Shown here: positions 11,701-26,700 of the stretch, in pieces
Layout: each line of letters starts with the position of its first letter
Position numbering within the stretch: position 1 is the stretch's first letter
Source: Buxus sempervirens
Taxonomy: Eukaryota; Streptophyta; Magnoliopsida; Buxales; Buxaceae
DNA: 64,000 nucleotides
Direction: 5' to 3'
NCBI GenBank assembly: GCA_947561395.2
Contig: OX387182.1
Location: 1,684,001-1,748,000 of the forward strand
The notes under the pieces: generated by a model
The model's input: only the letters and a program-made list of their open reading frames with translations
Told to the model about the DNA's origin: nothing
The model's database searches: none
Program-made: the position numbers and the translations under genes

Positions 11701-14700
11701 AAAAAAGGCATGAAATCATACCATCATGCAGTGGAAACAGAAAAACAAATTCTCATTCTCATGATGATTGACAAAAATTAAATATTTCAAACATTGCTCA
11801 ATAAAACTGCAAAATGCAAGGCCTTCAACAACATAATTGGGTCAGATTTTCTAGCACGCAGCTCTCATAGTAGCATCTAGCTTATGACATCAAGAATGAA
11901 TATGAAATCAAATGAAAATATAATAGCATAAGATTTATGAAACAGCTGATATCTGCAAATCTTTATCCACAAAATTTATAACTTCTCACAAGCGGAAAGA
12001 TTAGAAATCCTCTTCAACAAACTCTAACACCATATAATAATACAGATACAACTATATTAGTCATTTCTTACTTAGTTCAGCAGACAGCACAAAATAAAAC
12101 TGGTATTTGAGCCACATACTAAATATGCATGTAAAGCTCTAATACACATATAAAAAGCTCTAAAATATCCAAAATGATACTAGAAAATACCAACATAATA
12201 AAATTGCAGATTTGATAGGAACTGCACAGGCCATGTGGTGTTTGACTCAAAAAGCTTCAATATGCATACAAGATAGCATGTGGGATCCAGCACAGGGAAA
12301 ACGACCACAAATAAGGCTATTCTCTCAGAAACACAACTATAAAGCAGAACACCAAGAACCCTATCACTGATTGCTTGAAGAATAGAACTTTTGTGTGATT
12401 CAAGGCTGCAGATAATGCTTTCCAGCGTATCAAAACATCAATGACTGAAGCTCAAGAATTAGTGTTGCCAAACTTTGAGAATCTTATTGTTGTTGAGTGT
12501 TATGCATTCCATGTGAAGATGGGGCTTTCTAGCCAAGAAGGCAAACCTATTGCTTTCTTTAGTGAGAAGATTACTCATTCAGATTAACACTAAAAAACAT
12601 ATGACTTGAATTTTATGCTCTTGTACATGCTTTACAGCATTGGAGGCATTATTTATTGCATCAAGAGCATGTTGTATATTTTGACAATCAGGCGCTGAAA
12701 ACTTGAACACTCAGAATAAACTCAGTCTAAGACATGCAAAGTGGAGAATTGAATAAATGGCTGATGCACTAAATGTTCTTTTCTTCTAATCACTGTGCAT
12801 CCCCAAGATTTAAGCTCTGAAATAGATGACAAATCAGTATGTAAGTGATCCATATCGGCAATGTGCTTACCGATCTGAAAAGTCCATTGGTAGATTGGAA
12901 TACTACTTTTGCTGTCCCTGATGGGTATTAAGAGCAACAATTTGTTTCCAAAGGAAGAATCCCTAAGTAAATAAATTGTTAAGGAGCTGCATATAGGTAG
13001 TTTAGGTGGTCATTTTGGAAGGGATAAGACATTGGCATTTGCATCTGTTGCTACTAATGGAAAAAGAATGAGGCATGTTGAAAGATTGATGAGACATTGT
13101 AGAATATGTCAATTAGCAAGAAGGCAATTTCACTGTTACCTACTCCCTACACCACCATGGATTCACCTTAGTATAGACTTTGTGTTACGAATTCACGTAT
13201 ACCATTTATTACAAAATTCTTTCTAGTGAATTCAAAATCATCACTCCATGTTAGCTAAGCTTTCTCAAAGTCAATAACTCTTTCCTGATTTTAAACTCTT
13301 CAACACACCCATTAGCAGCCAAGGGACTACTTTAAATCTGACTTCCTTAGATTAAGGCATTATAAGTGGGAGAAATGGCTGCTTCGAAGATCACCTTGAA
13401 TCTAAGGGTTAGAACTTCACAAATATCAATATACAAGCTCATAGTCAAGCCAGTGATTCTGAAATCCTTGTTTTGAGAACCTCCATCATTCTATGGGATT
13501 AAAACTACAGAAGGTAGCATTTATAACTTTATTTATAATCCTTGATGAGGAGAACTCTATAAAGACATCAAATGACACACCCATAACTGCAGCCTAAAAG
13601 AATTGAAAAAAAAGAAAGAAAGAAAACATAAATTCTTGCAACCCAAGCACCTCACCTCTTTCCAAATCCAGGGCCAGCTTCTTGATCTCCTTTTCCTCAA
13701 TCCCTAAGTAATCTCATTATTACAAAGGACCCAAACAATCTTGGATTTCTGCCTCTAACTAATCTATTTATTAGAAAATGACATTCTCCATCTAGCTCTT
13801 CAATTCACAACACTTCCCGACATCCATTTCGTATCTCCGAAAAAACCAAATTGGCCCCATTCCACCTTTCACATCCTCCATGGTTAGCCTTAACAATCCT
13901 CGTAATCCTAATAACATACCCAACCCTCCCCTCTATAACCACCAAAAAAAATCCACACTTTCAAACCTACTAAAACTATTGGAAATAAGGTTGAGATGAT
14001 CACAAATTTTCAAACCTATAAGGGAATGGACCCTAATGAGGGGCGGCCTGCATCTATAAGAATAATGGCAAAGATCATAAATGCCCATGATAAAGCTAGC
14101 TTTCCATTGCAACAAATGGGAATGGGCATCCCAATCAATGTTAATAATATAATTTTCAAGCCTACTACAAATCAAGGGACATTGCATAAATGAAAATGTG
14201 AAATTGGCTCCCCCAAGGGGATATTCTAGCAATTATCATTAATGAGGTTAGGGAAGTTTTGCATACCCTGTGTATTCTTTCCAAAGTCAAACTTCTCATG
14301 TACAAACCATATGATGGTAAAGCCGCCAATCAAACATCGAGGTAACTCACAATTATGTGGAAGACTTAATTACCTTCCAAAAGGAATCCCTCGGTCTAGG
14401 ACAATTCGGAGATGAACATTGGAAAAGATCCACTCTGTCTGATCCTTAAGGCTCTTTAACCTAAAGTCAAAAGTAATCCACAACCACATTTCTAACCACC
14501 TGGGCAAAATCCCATAGAATCGAAATACCACCTAATGTTCCAATAGAAGGCATGAATTTCCCAGCAATGCGTTTCGCCAGGGGAAATCACCGGGGATATT
14601 TCCCTGGCAATGTGTCGAGAGGTTCAAACGCAACAAAATTTCGCTGCGTATCGTCGAAACCTTTTTTTTAGTATTTTTTTCTCTCGCACATGCGCTTTGC

Positions 14701-17700
14701 ATGCGTGCAAGAGAAAAAAGGCGGCACATCACTCGATTTGGGCGAAATTTCGCCCAAATCGAGCGACGAACAGCAGTTATCTTCAAAATTGCTCCCAACT
14801 TTGATTTCTCCTCCAAATCCACCAAAATCAAGTTCAAATCACTCCTATTATCATCAATCTACCTAATAGAAGTGATTTGGGAGATATTTTCATTGATTTG
14901 TAGCAGATTAAAGTATCCCTATATGTAAAACCCCGTCCTGGATTATACCCTAATTATTAAGCCTAATTATCTGAAGTATGATTATTAGACTAATTAAGTA
15001 TTTGTGTTATGAAGATGAGATAGGTGTAGATTATACTTAAGGATTTAAGGAAATCAAATTGAACTTTGTTAAAGTTATTAAGGTAAGCTTAGTTAATGTT
15101 ATGTCTTAACTACAATTGGCTATGGTATCCTTCAATTAGATCTAATGAATTGGAAATCAAATTGTAAAAAAATTTAGAGTTAAGTGTACCTAAAGTACCT
15201 TCAAAGTATACCCAGGGTACCCCAAAGTATACCCCAGGTACCCTCCCGAATAACACTAGAAGTACACCTATACATTACCCAAGGTACCCTCCCAAGTACC
15301 ACTAAAGTACCTCTTGTATTACCCGAAATACCCCCATGTATTACTCAAAGTACATCTAAGTATTACCCAAGTAAGCCTAGGGTACACCCATGCATTACAC
15401 GAAGTACCCCTATGTATTACTTAAAGTACATCCAAGTGTTACCCAAGGTACCAACCAAGTACTACCTAAGGTACCCCACTTATATCCTTGAGGTACCCCC
15501 TATGTTTGCCTAAGGTACCTCACTTGTATTGCCTAAGGTACCCTACTTGTATACCTAAGGTATCCACTTGTATTACCTAAGGTACCCCCTAGTATTGCCT
15601 AAGGTACCCCACTTATATCCCTGAAGTACCCCCTATGTTTGCCTAAGGTACCCCTCTGATTTACCTAAGGTACCCCCTATGTTTACCTAAGGTCCCCCAT
15701 GTGTTAGCCTAAGGTACCCCTTTGTTTCACCTAAAGTACCCCCTTGATTTACCTAAGATACCCCACTATTTTATCTAAGGTACCCTCTTGTTTTACCTAA
15801 GGTACCCCACTTGTATACCCAAAGTACCTCACTTGTATTGCTTAAGGTACCCCTCATGTATACCTAAAGTACCCCCTAATTATACCTAAGGTACCCCACT
15901 TGAATACCTAAGGTACCCCCCTTTGAATAACTAAGGTACACTCCTTCTTTAGCTAAGGTACCCCCCTTGAATAACTAAGATACACCCCCTTATATAGCTA
16001 GGGTACCCCCTTTGTATAACTAGAGTACCCTTTTATATTACTAAGGTACATCCCTTACATTACCTAGGGTACACCCCTTGGATTACCTAGAGGTACCCCC
16101 CTCATATAAGTAAAGTACCCCCCTTTATAACTAAGGTACTCCCTCTTGTGTTGACTAAGGTACACCCCAAGTTTACCTAAAGTATAGCCCCCTGAGTAAC
16201 TAAAGCAAACCCTCTTGAAACACCAAGGTACCCCTCAACTAACACTAAGGTACCCCCAGCTTAACACCAAGGTACCCCCTCAAATAACACTAAGGTACCC
16301 CCTGGCACACTTTAGGTACATCTTAGGGTTTTAGATGAATAAAAGCTTTGTTTGGGGGGCAGATTCGAAAGACCAAAACTTAAGCATATAAAAGGGATGC
16401 CCTAACTAAAATATCTAGTGTTTTTTTGATGACCCATTTCTTTGTCTTGGACGTATAGAACAAGAGGAGAAGAGTGGGAGCTTGCTTGAAGGCTTAGAGA
16501 AGAAGGAGGAGGAAGATTAAAGAGAAGTTTGCTTCTCCATTATCAAGTAAGTAGCAAACCCTTCAAACTAAAACGAATTTATTGGATTTTCGTATTTCTC
16601 TCTCCTAGGGTTTTGATAAACTGGAAAATCACTTGCATGTAGGGTTTTGTTTCAAAAATTCGTAGGGCTTGGTTTATCTAATTATCTTAGTTAGTTTTCT
16701 TTTGATTTGCCATGGATTTGCAACCTCTATTTATTATACTTCTGGTTAGGGTTTGAGTTTGGTATCTTGAATGATGTTTTATATGTTGGATTATGTTCAT
16801 GAAGATTTGGGATGTATTCCTGTGTTGAGAGGTGTTCTTGAGTATGTTGGGATGTTTTAGAATCATCCCATTTGGTATTAGAGATGTTGGATGTGGTTTG
16901 TATAGGTTTGGTATTGGAAAATAGCCAAAATTTTATAAGAACTCGAGCCGGTGATTAATCCTGAAATTTGGCGATTAATCCTGAGCCAAAACTCCTAAAA
17001 ACAAGTCTCTGTTATCCTAATCGCGAATTAGGATTAGCTTGGGCGATTAATCCATAGCCTGGGCGCGCTAACGTCCATTAGGAGAAGGTTCAACGCGCGC
17101 ACTTCAACCCTAGTCTTCACCCTAACGCGCGAACGTTGACCTTAAACGCGCGCACGTTGGCCCTTATCTTCACCTTAACGCGCGAACCCTGGGCTTTAAC
17201 GCCCGAACGTTGAGGCTAATCGCCCCTGGGCGATTAATCCTGACCCTAATCGTGGACTCTATTTTGACAGTTCTTCATCCCTTTCTTCCCCAACCCTTTC
17301 CCAAACAGCCCAGGCCTCCCACACAGCACCCTTATGTCCATGAAAGATATTTAAGAAAATGTCATGTGTATTTATTGCTCCATTTACTTAAGTCTTTACA
17401 TGTAAATAAGGTTTTACCCTCCATTTGGAACCAATAAAAATACTCCCAAGGCCCAATTCTCAACCAATAAAAAGTCAGCTTTTCAGTTCATGCCTAAATT
17501 TCCAGTTTTCCCGATTTTTATCGAAAATCCCGTTTTGGGTTTGATACCCAGATGAGTGATTCAGATGCCCATAAAATTCTACGAGATTTGTTTATCCTTC
17601 AATAAACTACAACCAAAATTTGAGCCCGAAACTCTTTGTAGATTTGTCTAGAAAAATTATACACCGAAAAGTCAACATTTTTAACCAGACTAAGAATATT

Positions 17701-20700
17701 TTTAGGTCCGAAACTTTTTATCTCGGAATCCATTGATTTTTTGCATGATGTCTTTATTGGGGATCCTAAGACTATCCCACTCCTCTAATACGTAATTAGT
17801 GGAGTTTATGGGGTGCGTATTCTACTGTGAATTGGCTTTGGATGTGAAGTGCTTATTGGTTATTTCTTACGCATTGTGAATATTGATTTGAGTTTGGTAA
17901 AGATATGGACTCCTTTTATGTGCTTTGAAGTGACGGTGTAGATCTCACTTGACCATGGTTGATTGGCAGTGACGGTGTAAATCTCACTTGCCCTTTTTGT
18001 TGAATGCCAGTGACGGTGTAGATCTCACTTGGCTTTGGTTAAGTACTGGTTTTACATATTGATTTGAAAGGTTTGTTTTACATTCTGTGTTATATTAATT
18101 AGATGCGTGACTTAAGAATATGAATTGCATGAACTGCTTTTATTCATTTAATGTTATATAAATTGCCTAAACTGTTCTAATCATGATATCATGTGAATTG
18201 TATCAACTGCTTGGGACTTTAAGTCTCACGCGTTTTGTTTTACTGGATTTGTTTTCAGATCCGCTTGGTGAGCCACATACTGGGGCAAATATTGAGGGTG
18301 AGCTTGAGCGCAGGCCGAGAGCTTTTCCTACCCGTTGTAGGGTTCTCTTTATGTTATTGTATTTAGTTTTTTTTTGAAATTATCAATGGGATGTAATTAT
18401 TCTTTTGGATATATAGATTTGAGAGTTATCTTTAGAGTATCACTTGAATATGAATGTTCATGTGAGAGATAGAGATGGTGAAGTCTAGTTGCTTTTTTGT
18501 ATACACAGACGTTATCATTTGAGGTTATTATACATATGATCTTTTTTATATGGAAAATTTTAAATCCCATGCTTCTTTATCTTATGCACTCTGATGATTA
18601 CATTGTAATTGCCCGCGTTAATTATGTTCATCCGGTTCTTTTGGGCCCATAAGTAGGTCTCAGGTACCGGTTGGTGCCGTGATAGGGCAGACCCAGATCT
18701 AGGGCGCTACACTATACATCCTACGTTAGTTGACGAGAAAGTAAACGCATTTTTCTTTATTTTGGTTGATCTAAACTTGATAGAATGCATTGATTATTGG
18801 ATATATGTTAGACCAACACCCGATCTACCGATTGGTGTCGCCTTTTTTTTTAATTAAAAATTATTTTTTACCATTATTTACTCAAAAATTGATGGAAATT
18901 AGTTTTTTAATTAATTTTAATTGTATAAACCTTATATTATTTGATGAAATTTATGTACAATATATAGGGACACCCAATGTCCCTGGTTTAATTATTATAA
19001 AAATTATTGAATTATTTTATTCGAAAATTAATTAAAAACGATTTTTTATTATTTTTCATGCTCTAGACTCTATATAATGTCATGAATTATATATATAATA
19101 TCTAGGAACACCCAATGTATAGATGGCTGTCGGCGAATTTTTTTTCATAAAAATATTAATTTATTTTATTAATTTTAGTCGAAAATCAATACAAAAGGAA
19201 AAAAATAGAAAATTTCTCAAACTAAATTAATAAATTTAATTAGTTTTTTATAGGAAAAATGATTTTGAAGATTCGGGGTTTATATATTTATTTTTTATAT
19301 TAAAATTTTTCTGAGATTATAAAAAAAATATAAAAATAATATGGAAAATTGAAAAAAAAAATCTAAAAAATTAATATGCTTTATAATTGGTAATGGTAAT
19401 ATACTAATTTATTATTGTGGATTAATAACCATAATTTTTTATTCTACAGGGGTTCATCTTTGATTGTGACTGGATATATCATATACTAGGTAGCAAAGCA
19501 GTTGGCCGGTATTACCAGCAGTAGCACTTTTATTTTGATTTCAGTCTTTTTAGACAGAGACAATATGGCATCTGGCAGTGGTAATAGCGCTGGGGCTAGT
19601 GGCAATAGAGAGGACCACCCTAGTGGTAGGAGACAAGATATTGGCTGGGCCCATGACACGAGATTTAACGGAGAAAGAAATAAGACGGTCTACAATTATT
19701 GCCACCAAATCATAAAGGGTAGTGGAGTATCACAACTTAAACAGCATTTGGCGCACGGCTACAAGAACATGGCCAACTGCCCTCAAGTTCCTCCAGAGGT
19801 TAAGAAGCAGATGAGAGATCATTTACAGTCAGGGACATGGAGTACATCTAGGGAGAAGAGGAGGCATGCACAAGAGGAGATTAGAAGCAGATTGGCAGAG
19901 CCTATTCGACCCCCTACGGCTGAGGATGATGATGATGATATGGTGTACCCTGACAACATGGTAACAGAGGTGGAGAGGGCATCATTTAGAGCCTCAATGC
20001 GAGCATCTTTGCAGTCTAAGTACAAGAGGAGAGAGGCTGAGAGGTACAAATCTCACAGGGGTGGTACCTCCAGAGGAGATGCAGTTGATGTTGATGCTCC
20101 TAGGCATAGGGCTGATCGACCTGGGTCTGGGCCTTGGCTCACTTGTTCATAGAGCACCAGGGTGCCTGGTTATCCTATGGAACCTAGTATGTTCCGTTCA
20201 TCTGGTGCCAGGCAAAAGAGATTGAGGGATATGTGGAGCAAGGGTAATGTTAGGCAGACGATGGGAAAATTCATATCGAAATTCTTTATCTTCAATCACA
20301 TTCCAGCCAATGCAGCAGCGAGTCCACACTGCAATAATATGATCGATGTTATCCAGGAGACATGTTAGAAGATCTTACCTCCTACACCTCGAGAGATTAT
20401 AGTTACGTACTTGGATGAGGAGGAGGCAGAGATGAGAGACTTTATTACATCCTTACAACCCCACTGAGAGCAATTTGGAGTTAGTGATGGATGGACAGGT
20501 CCTACTAAACTGTCCATCATCAATTTCATGGTGTATTGCAGAGACAGGTAGTATTCTTGAGATCTGTTGACGCATCACACAAGATCAAAGATGTGCCATA
20601 CATTGCAGGCCTATTGAGAACGTGATAGAGGAGGTCGACAAAGAGTATGTGATTCAGATTGTGACAAACAATGGCAGTGCATTCAAGAAAGCCGGCCTGA

Positions 20701-23700
20701 GATTACAGCAGCAGTATAACCTCTATTGGGCACCGTGCGCGGCACATTGCATCGACTTGATGCTAGAGGCGATTGGGTAGAGGAGCAATGTGCTTACCAC
20801 ATTGAGTGATGTACGAGCACTCACCACATTTGTGTACAATCACAACTATGTACTTGCGAAGATGAGAGAGAAATGTGGTAGGGACATAATTCGGCCAGGG
20901 ATTACCAGATTTGGCACAAACTACATTGCATTGGATAGCATTTTGCGGCACAAGCAGGGATTGAGATCACTCTTCACCAATTAGGATTGGACGAGCTGTA
21001 CTCAGAGTTGCATAGATATGAGAAGAACAGTAAAGGATATTGTTTTATCCAGCACTTTTTGGGATCATGTACAAGACTTGATTGATATACTGGAGATATA
21101 CCGCATGCTGAAGATAGTTGACACAGATTCCTATCCCACGATATGATCTATATATCAATATATGGCTGTGATGAAATTTCAGGTTAAGGTTGCATCACCC
21201 AAATCATACAAGTGAATACACAAGATCATTAATGATAGGCGGTTCAAGACTTTAGCTCATCCTCTGCATTCAGCTAATATAATTATAATTCTATTTGGAT
21301 TTTTTATGTTCAATAATGTTTATAATTATATTTTAATTGTGCTAATTTTTTTTCTTATAATCATCAATGCAACATATTATTTGAATCCCGAGTACCATTA
21401 CAAGGATAACCTTGGCACCCACACAAACCTGTGTGCTTCAGTCCACCAAGTCTTCATGAAGTTGGACCCCATTCAGACGCAATTGGCAATTTTGGAAACA
21501 AGATAGGGTATTGTAAATTGTAAAAATGGCAGTGAATCTATTACTTACTTGACTTATGTATATTAGTTCTTAATAGTTAAATTAAATACTAAACCCATTC
21601 CACTACCAGCTGATACTATTTAGAGATGCGTTCGGCTTGTTCGAGTCGACGGAAGACGATGATGCTATGTAAGTGGCATTTATTTGTGAATATTAAATTA
21701 TTTTTCTCTATTCTAATTTCTAAATAAATGTTAATATTCTATTTGTAAATCCAAGTGAATGGTGGGCGATGTATAGGATGGATGCCCCTACACTAAGGAA
21801 GCTAGCATGTCGAATATTGGCTCAGACAACATCTTCCTCTACTTGTGAGCGCAATTAGAATACATTTGCACTCATACACATGAAGCAGAGGAACCGGCTA
21901 GCTTATCAGAGGTTGAAGAAGTTAATCTTCTGCCATTACAGCATAAGACTGAGGACAAAATAGCTGGAGATGGAGCAGCGCACCACCGCTGTGAAGGATC
22001 CTCTGAATGTATTATTCAGTAATGAAGTTGATGAGGAGGATCCATTCACAAAGTGGGTTAGATGTGTTGAAATGGATCAACCTAATGGTCATCCTAGCTA
22101 GTCGTTGCGCATGCTGCAGCAGAAATAGGCATCGATGTCGATGCAGCAATGGAGGAGAGGGGGAGGACAGTAGAGACTCATTAGATAGATCCGTGAGAGT
22201 TGTTCCTCCCTCCATTGCAGCGACAACATCAGCCCTAGCCCGAGCCCCAAGCCCAGCTCGTGGACATGTTGAATCATCAGAGGAGGAGGACAAAACTAAG
22301 GAGGATAAGTCCAAGTCAGGATCAAGATCAGGATCAGATGATGATGATGGAGATGGTGGTAGTGGTACTCAGGGTGGCACCAGTGGCCCGAGGTTGAGCC
22401 CTTTTACTGGAGAGGCGGCTTTCCGTCATGCCACACAGGACACTGACCACGGGATTAGAGATTATAATGAGAGTGAGACACGTTCCTATCAGAGGAGGGG
22501 GAAAGGCAAGAAGAGACTACATACTACTGTTCACGATGACTCGTCCTCCATGGCACAGAGTTTTGGATCTTTAGATGTTGGAAGATCATTGAGTTCTTAT
22601 GGAGAGCAGTATCCACCACAGCAGAACCAGGGAAACTATCCATTCTACTAACCTCAACAGCCTAGGCCAGCAGATTCATCGGATAGTAGTAGCTACGGTA
22701 CTTCATACAGGTATCCCGGAGCACACATGCAGACATCTAATCCATTTGGGATCTTTCTAGTGAACTCTTATTCATATGGTTATTATGCTATGCCTATACC
22801 TACTGGAGCAGTAGCCCCTCCATACAAGTATACTGGTTATCCTATGCCGTCTCCTCCAACACCCTCACAATTAGAGCCAGAGCGTTGCTACTACTATTCC
22901 AATTTCCCTCCAGTTGGTATCATGGCACACATGACACAGGAGGAGTATGAACATGTCAGTTCATACCAGAGAGAGTATAGATTTCAGATGAAGATGGAAG
23001 TGTTACTGCCACTTTATTGGCAAGAGAGCAGGGTTTGAGCATCGCCATTCATTTCAGTACTGATTTGACATCATTCATTAGTTGTACTTCCATCAGACTC
23101 ACTTCACTACCATTGTATGTTTTTGAATTTTTGTATTATTGTTTCAGTTGAATTTGAAATTTGGATCCTATTTGTTATTTTGATTTACATAGGCCACAAC
23201 ATGTCAACATCATTACACACACAGGCCACAGCATTATGTGACATTGCATTTGCATGATTTTTTGAAGTGTATAACTGCTACTTGTAGTAATTTTAGTACA
23301 ATTATACATGCAAATACAATTATTTTACATATAATATATATAAATCAATGATTTTAAGCTTAAAAAACAAAAAAAAAATTAATCTGGCAAAGCCGCTAGA
23401 TTTCACTCAATTCACTGGAAATTGATTTTTCCAGTGAATCGTCCACGTCGGTGCCCTGGGCAACACGCCCAGTAGCACCAAAACTCAAAACCTTGCCATG
23501 AACTCCCCACCCAATTCAAATATAAACCTTGCCCCTCCACCCCCACAAACAAGCAAAAGAAAAAAAAAATCCTTTCCAATCAACCTCTTTCTAAATCTCC
23601 TGAATAACATAACATCCAATTTAATTTTCAAATATAATGCTTTAATTTCGTTCTTCTTACCATCACACCCCCAACTCCTCCACCCCTAAAAAAAGGCTCT

Positions 23701-26700
23701 AACTTGAAATCTTCATGAAACAATTTGAAGAGAATTTTAACTTTTTGCGCTTCTCTAGACTTACTCATGCCACCCAATTAATTCCCCCATGTGGCATTTT
23801 CAAACCTCTTCACAACCTGCTTCACACTCATAGGACACTCGGACTGATCCTTGCTTAAATTTGAATCAAAGGATGCTATCTCCTCAATCCTATCCAACTC
23901 CAGCAACATGTGTACGCCCTTATTCCCCAATAGATACGCAAATACCAAATTAACGTTGCCACCAGACAAAGCCATCTTCCATTACCATCAACTCTCTCCC
24001 CACATTAACCATCTCACAAATAGCCCATCTGTCACCTGAGATAACCTACATGATACCTCATTCTTCGCAATCTTGCACCTGGTAACATAGCCACTGAAAA
24101 CACAGCCCTTTGTTTGGCACCACAGGGTCTATGACTCTATGTAAACAATTTCTAGTGCAGCATCAATATGTATATAACAATTTCCAATCCATTATATTTT
24201 AGAACTCTACTAATTTCAAATGGCCAAACCCCAAACAAGCCTTAGATTTGATTGAGCCTCACAATCTACAAACACCCTAGCACTACCGGTTGCTAGGTCA
24301 GACCCCTAATGATTAAGCCGGTTGGATTACCTGTGTTCAATAGGATAGGAAAACTCATTGCAGCCACCATGTTTCTTGTTTGCTTAATTCTGGTATAATA
24401 GGCTGTCCTAAACCATGCAATATTTATGTCTTTTACTGCCTGAAAGTGATAAAGGCAAAAATAATGATATTTCAACAGATATGGAGAAATTTTAAGAGAA
24501 AATAGGATTCACAATGTCAGATTAATCACCTTGAGGATGTGCTTTGCAGACCTAACAACAATCTCCATTGTACAAAGGTCCCATATATGAGGCAAATGTT
24601 TGGTCATGCCAGCAACCTGGAGACATGATTCAGATGCATATAAAAGAACATTAATGATTATTAGAATACTTAATTGGTATAAAAGGACTGGTAAAAGGCA
24701 CATTTCATTCTTTTTTCCGCTCTTTTTGTGTGCACGCGTTAAGAACACATATTTACATATTTCTCTGTTTCTTACCTTTCCAATGTAACGGACATTAATA
24801 CCATGAGCATGGAGTGCTTCAGTTAATGTGTGGCCATCCATCGGTGAGACCTCAAGTGTACAAAGATCTTGTACAAACTTTGGAAGCACAACATCTACAA
24901 GATATAAACCAACCTTCCTCACTCTTTCTTCATCTGCAGCTATCTCCTAAAGAAGGGAAGGGATTGAAAAAGATGAGAGAAATCAAATCCGTTTAAAATT
25001 GAGGGAAGAGAAAATTTTGATATCACAACATGACAAAACTTACCTCTTGACTCCCAGCCAACTTAAACTCAGTAAAGACATTAGGATTTAAAAGTACTTC
25101 CTCACACAAAGCACCATTTTCTACAGGGGGAGAAATATTCTTAGTCTTCTCTTCTGTTTTATCCTGGAAAAACAATAATATTAAACTATGACCAGAACAG
25201 TTAACTATTCACAAGGAGATTTAGACATTTGCAATTTGCCAACTTCTAATTACAAGTCAATAAACTTGTTATATGAATTATGCTGAGGACAAAATACAGA
25301 TAATCCAGCTTCATATGCATAGTAATGTGACCCGCATGGCACCATAGGCAGCCATTTTAATCACAAAAACACACTAAGTTTGCCAAATTGCCAGAAAAAA
25401 ACAGCTTACAGTTCTGTAGGCTTGCAAATATACATGATTAGAAACGTGAGCAAGTTAACCATAATAATTTAACAAGCGGTAGAAATTGAAGGATGAAACT
25501 CTTGGGATAACTTATCAGATGACATAATCTTCTCAAAATAACAAGTATGGGAGACAGAAACAAGTTCATGGAATCTAATGTAATACACAGTTAACCAAAT
25601 TTCTTCTTATGCTTGGACACACTATCACTAATAAAAAGTTTATAAGCCATTCATTACCTGAGAATCAGCAGCCGCTGCTCCTGTCTCAGTACTAACATCC
25701 ACACCAACATTAGCAGCATCTGAAGAATCAGTGCCCATAGGAACCTCTCCATCAGATTCAGGTATAGACTTTGACCTTTCTGCAGCTTCAGCCTTGCTCA
25801 GATTAAGCCATTCTAAAATTAGAAAGGGAATATAAGAACCCAGTCCTATGATGATGTTCAAATAAAGAATAAAGCATGAGATTACCTGGCAAAACGCATT
25901 GACAAGTTCAGGCCTCAAAACACAAAATCGGGATCCAGGTCCAGTATAATTGGCATCTCGAGGAGTTACTCTCATCAAGTCCAGAAGATAATGCCTGAAA
26001 TAAACATAAAACATAACACTAAAGTTATGATGTGAAAACATCCACAAAAAATCATAATCAGCATATGTAAAGCAAGTCCAAGAGAAGAAAAGGAACATTT
26101 GAATGTTTACTTAAAGAAAAATGTTCATTCCGAAAATCATTTTGGGAATAAAATGATTATCACTGACATTGATCCATAAAGGTCCAAAAACCAAGAACTT
26201 GAGAAATTTAAGTTGCAAAGCATGACATAATTAATATAATCCAATTACTGATTTACTATTATTTAAACTTTAGACATTCCAATAACCTCAGAGTTCAGAT
26301 CTTCGTTGAATGAAGCATGTTGCTCTCAAACTTAAGGAGGAAGTTCATCTGAAGATTCCTAGATTGGTTAATATTTGGGATGGCGACTCGAAGTTTGGTG
26401 TCTTGATTCATATTCTTAGCGAAGGGCGACCTCTTTCCCTATTGCCGGAGGGGCCGGAAACCTTATACTCAGGAGGTCAAAAGGTTAGGGGCAGGAGCTT
26501 CAAAGACGCAGTAGAGGTTGGCATACCAAGGTCGTCTGGGGACAGAGAGAACAGGTGTTTGGATTCAGATGTATTTTTGAATGTTGGTGTAGCCAATCAC
26601 TCCGGGAATGATGGCCATTGGAGTGGGCTTGATTGGGGGTCTCATGGGACTGGGAGCAGACCAACTGTTGGTTCTAGGTCGAATGGGCCTGTCTTGGGCT

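Larger units (their letters stand above)
14924..18711. mobile_element. Solo LTR (3,788 bp) of an LTR retrotransposon
   Basis: The element starts TGTAAAACCCCG and ends GGGCGCTACA, giving the canonical TG...CA ends. It is flanked by a 5-bp direct duplication CTATA at 14919-14923 and 18712-18716. There is no primer-binding site, polypurine tract, gag/pol frame or second LTR between the ends, so it is best read as a solo LTR left by LTR-LTR recombination. It contains a long minisatellite (15184-16320), a GC-rich block with repeated ACGCGCGAACG motifs (17040-17240) and three copies of a 20-bp motif (17930-18032). It is probably gypsy class, judged by length and termini only. Confidence 0.85.

Noticed and set aside
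15184-16320. Regularly spaced repeats resembling a CRISPR array, and an open frame at 15184-15513
   Set aside because: The repeats are degenerate, directly adjacent units of about 20-23 bp without unique spacers, in plant DNA inside a solo LTR; the frame is a by-product of the repeat.
14924-18711. A complete small retrotransposon (TRIM) rather than a solo LTR
   Set aside because: The two ends are not repeats of each other and no internal domain, PBS or PPT is visible.
22012-22314. Minus-strand frame of 100 aa
   Set aside because: Antisense shadow of the hAT relic tail.
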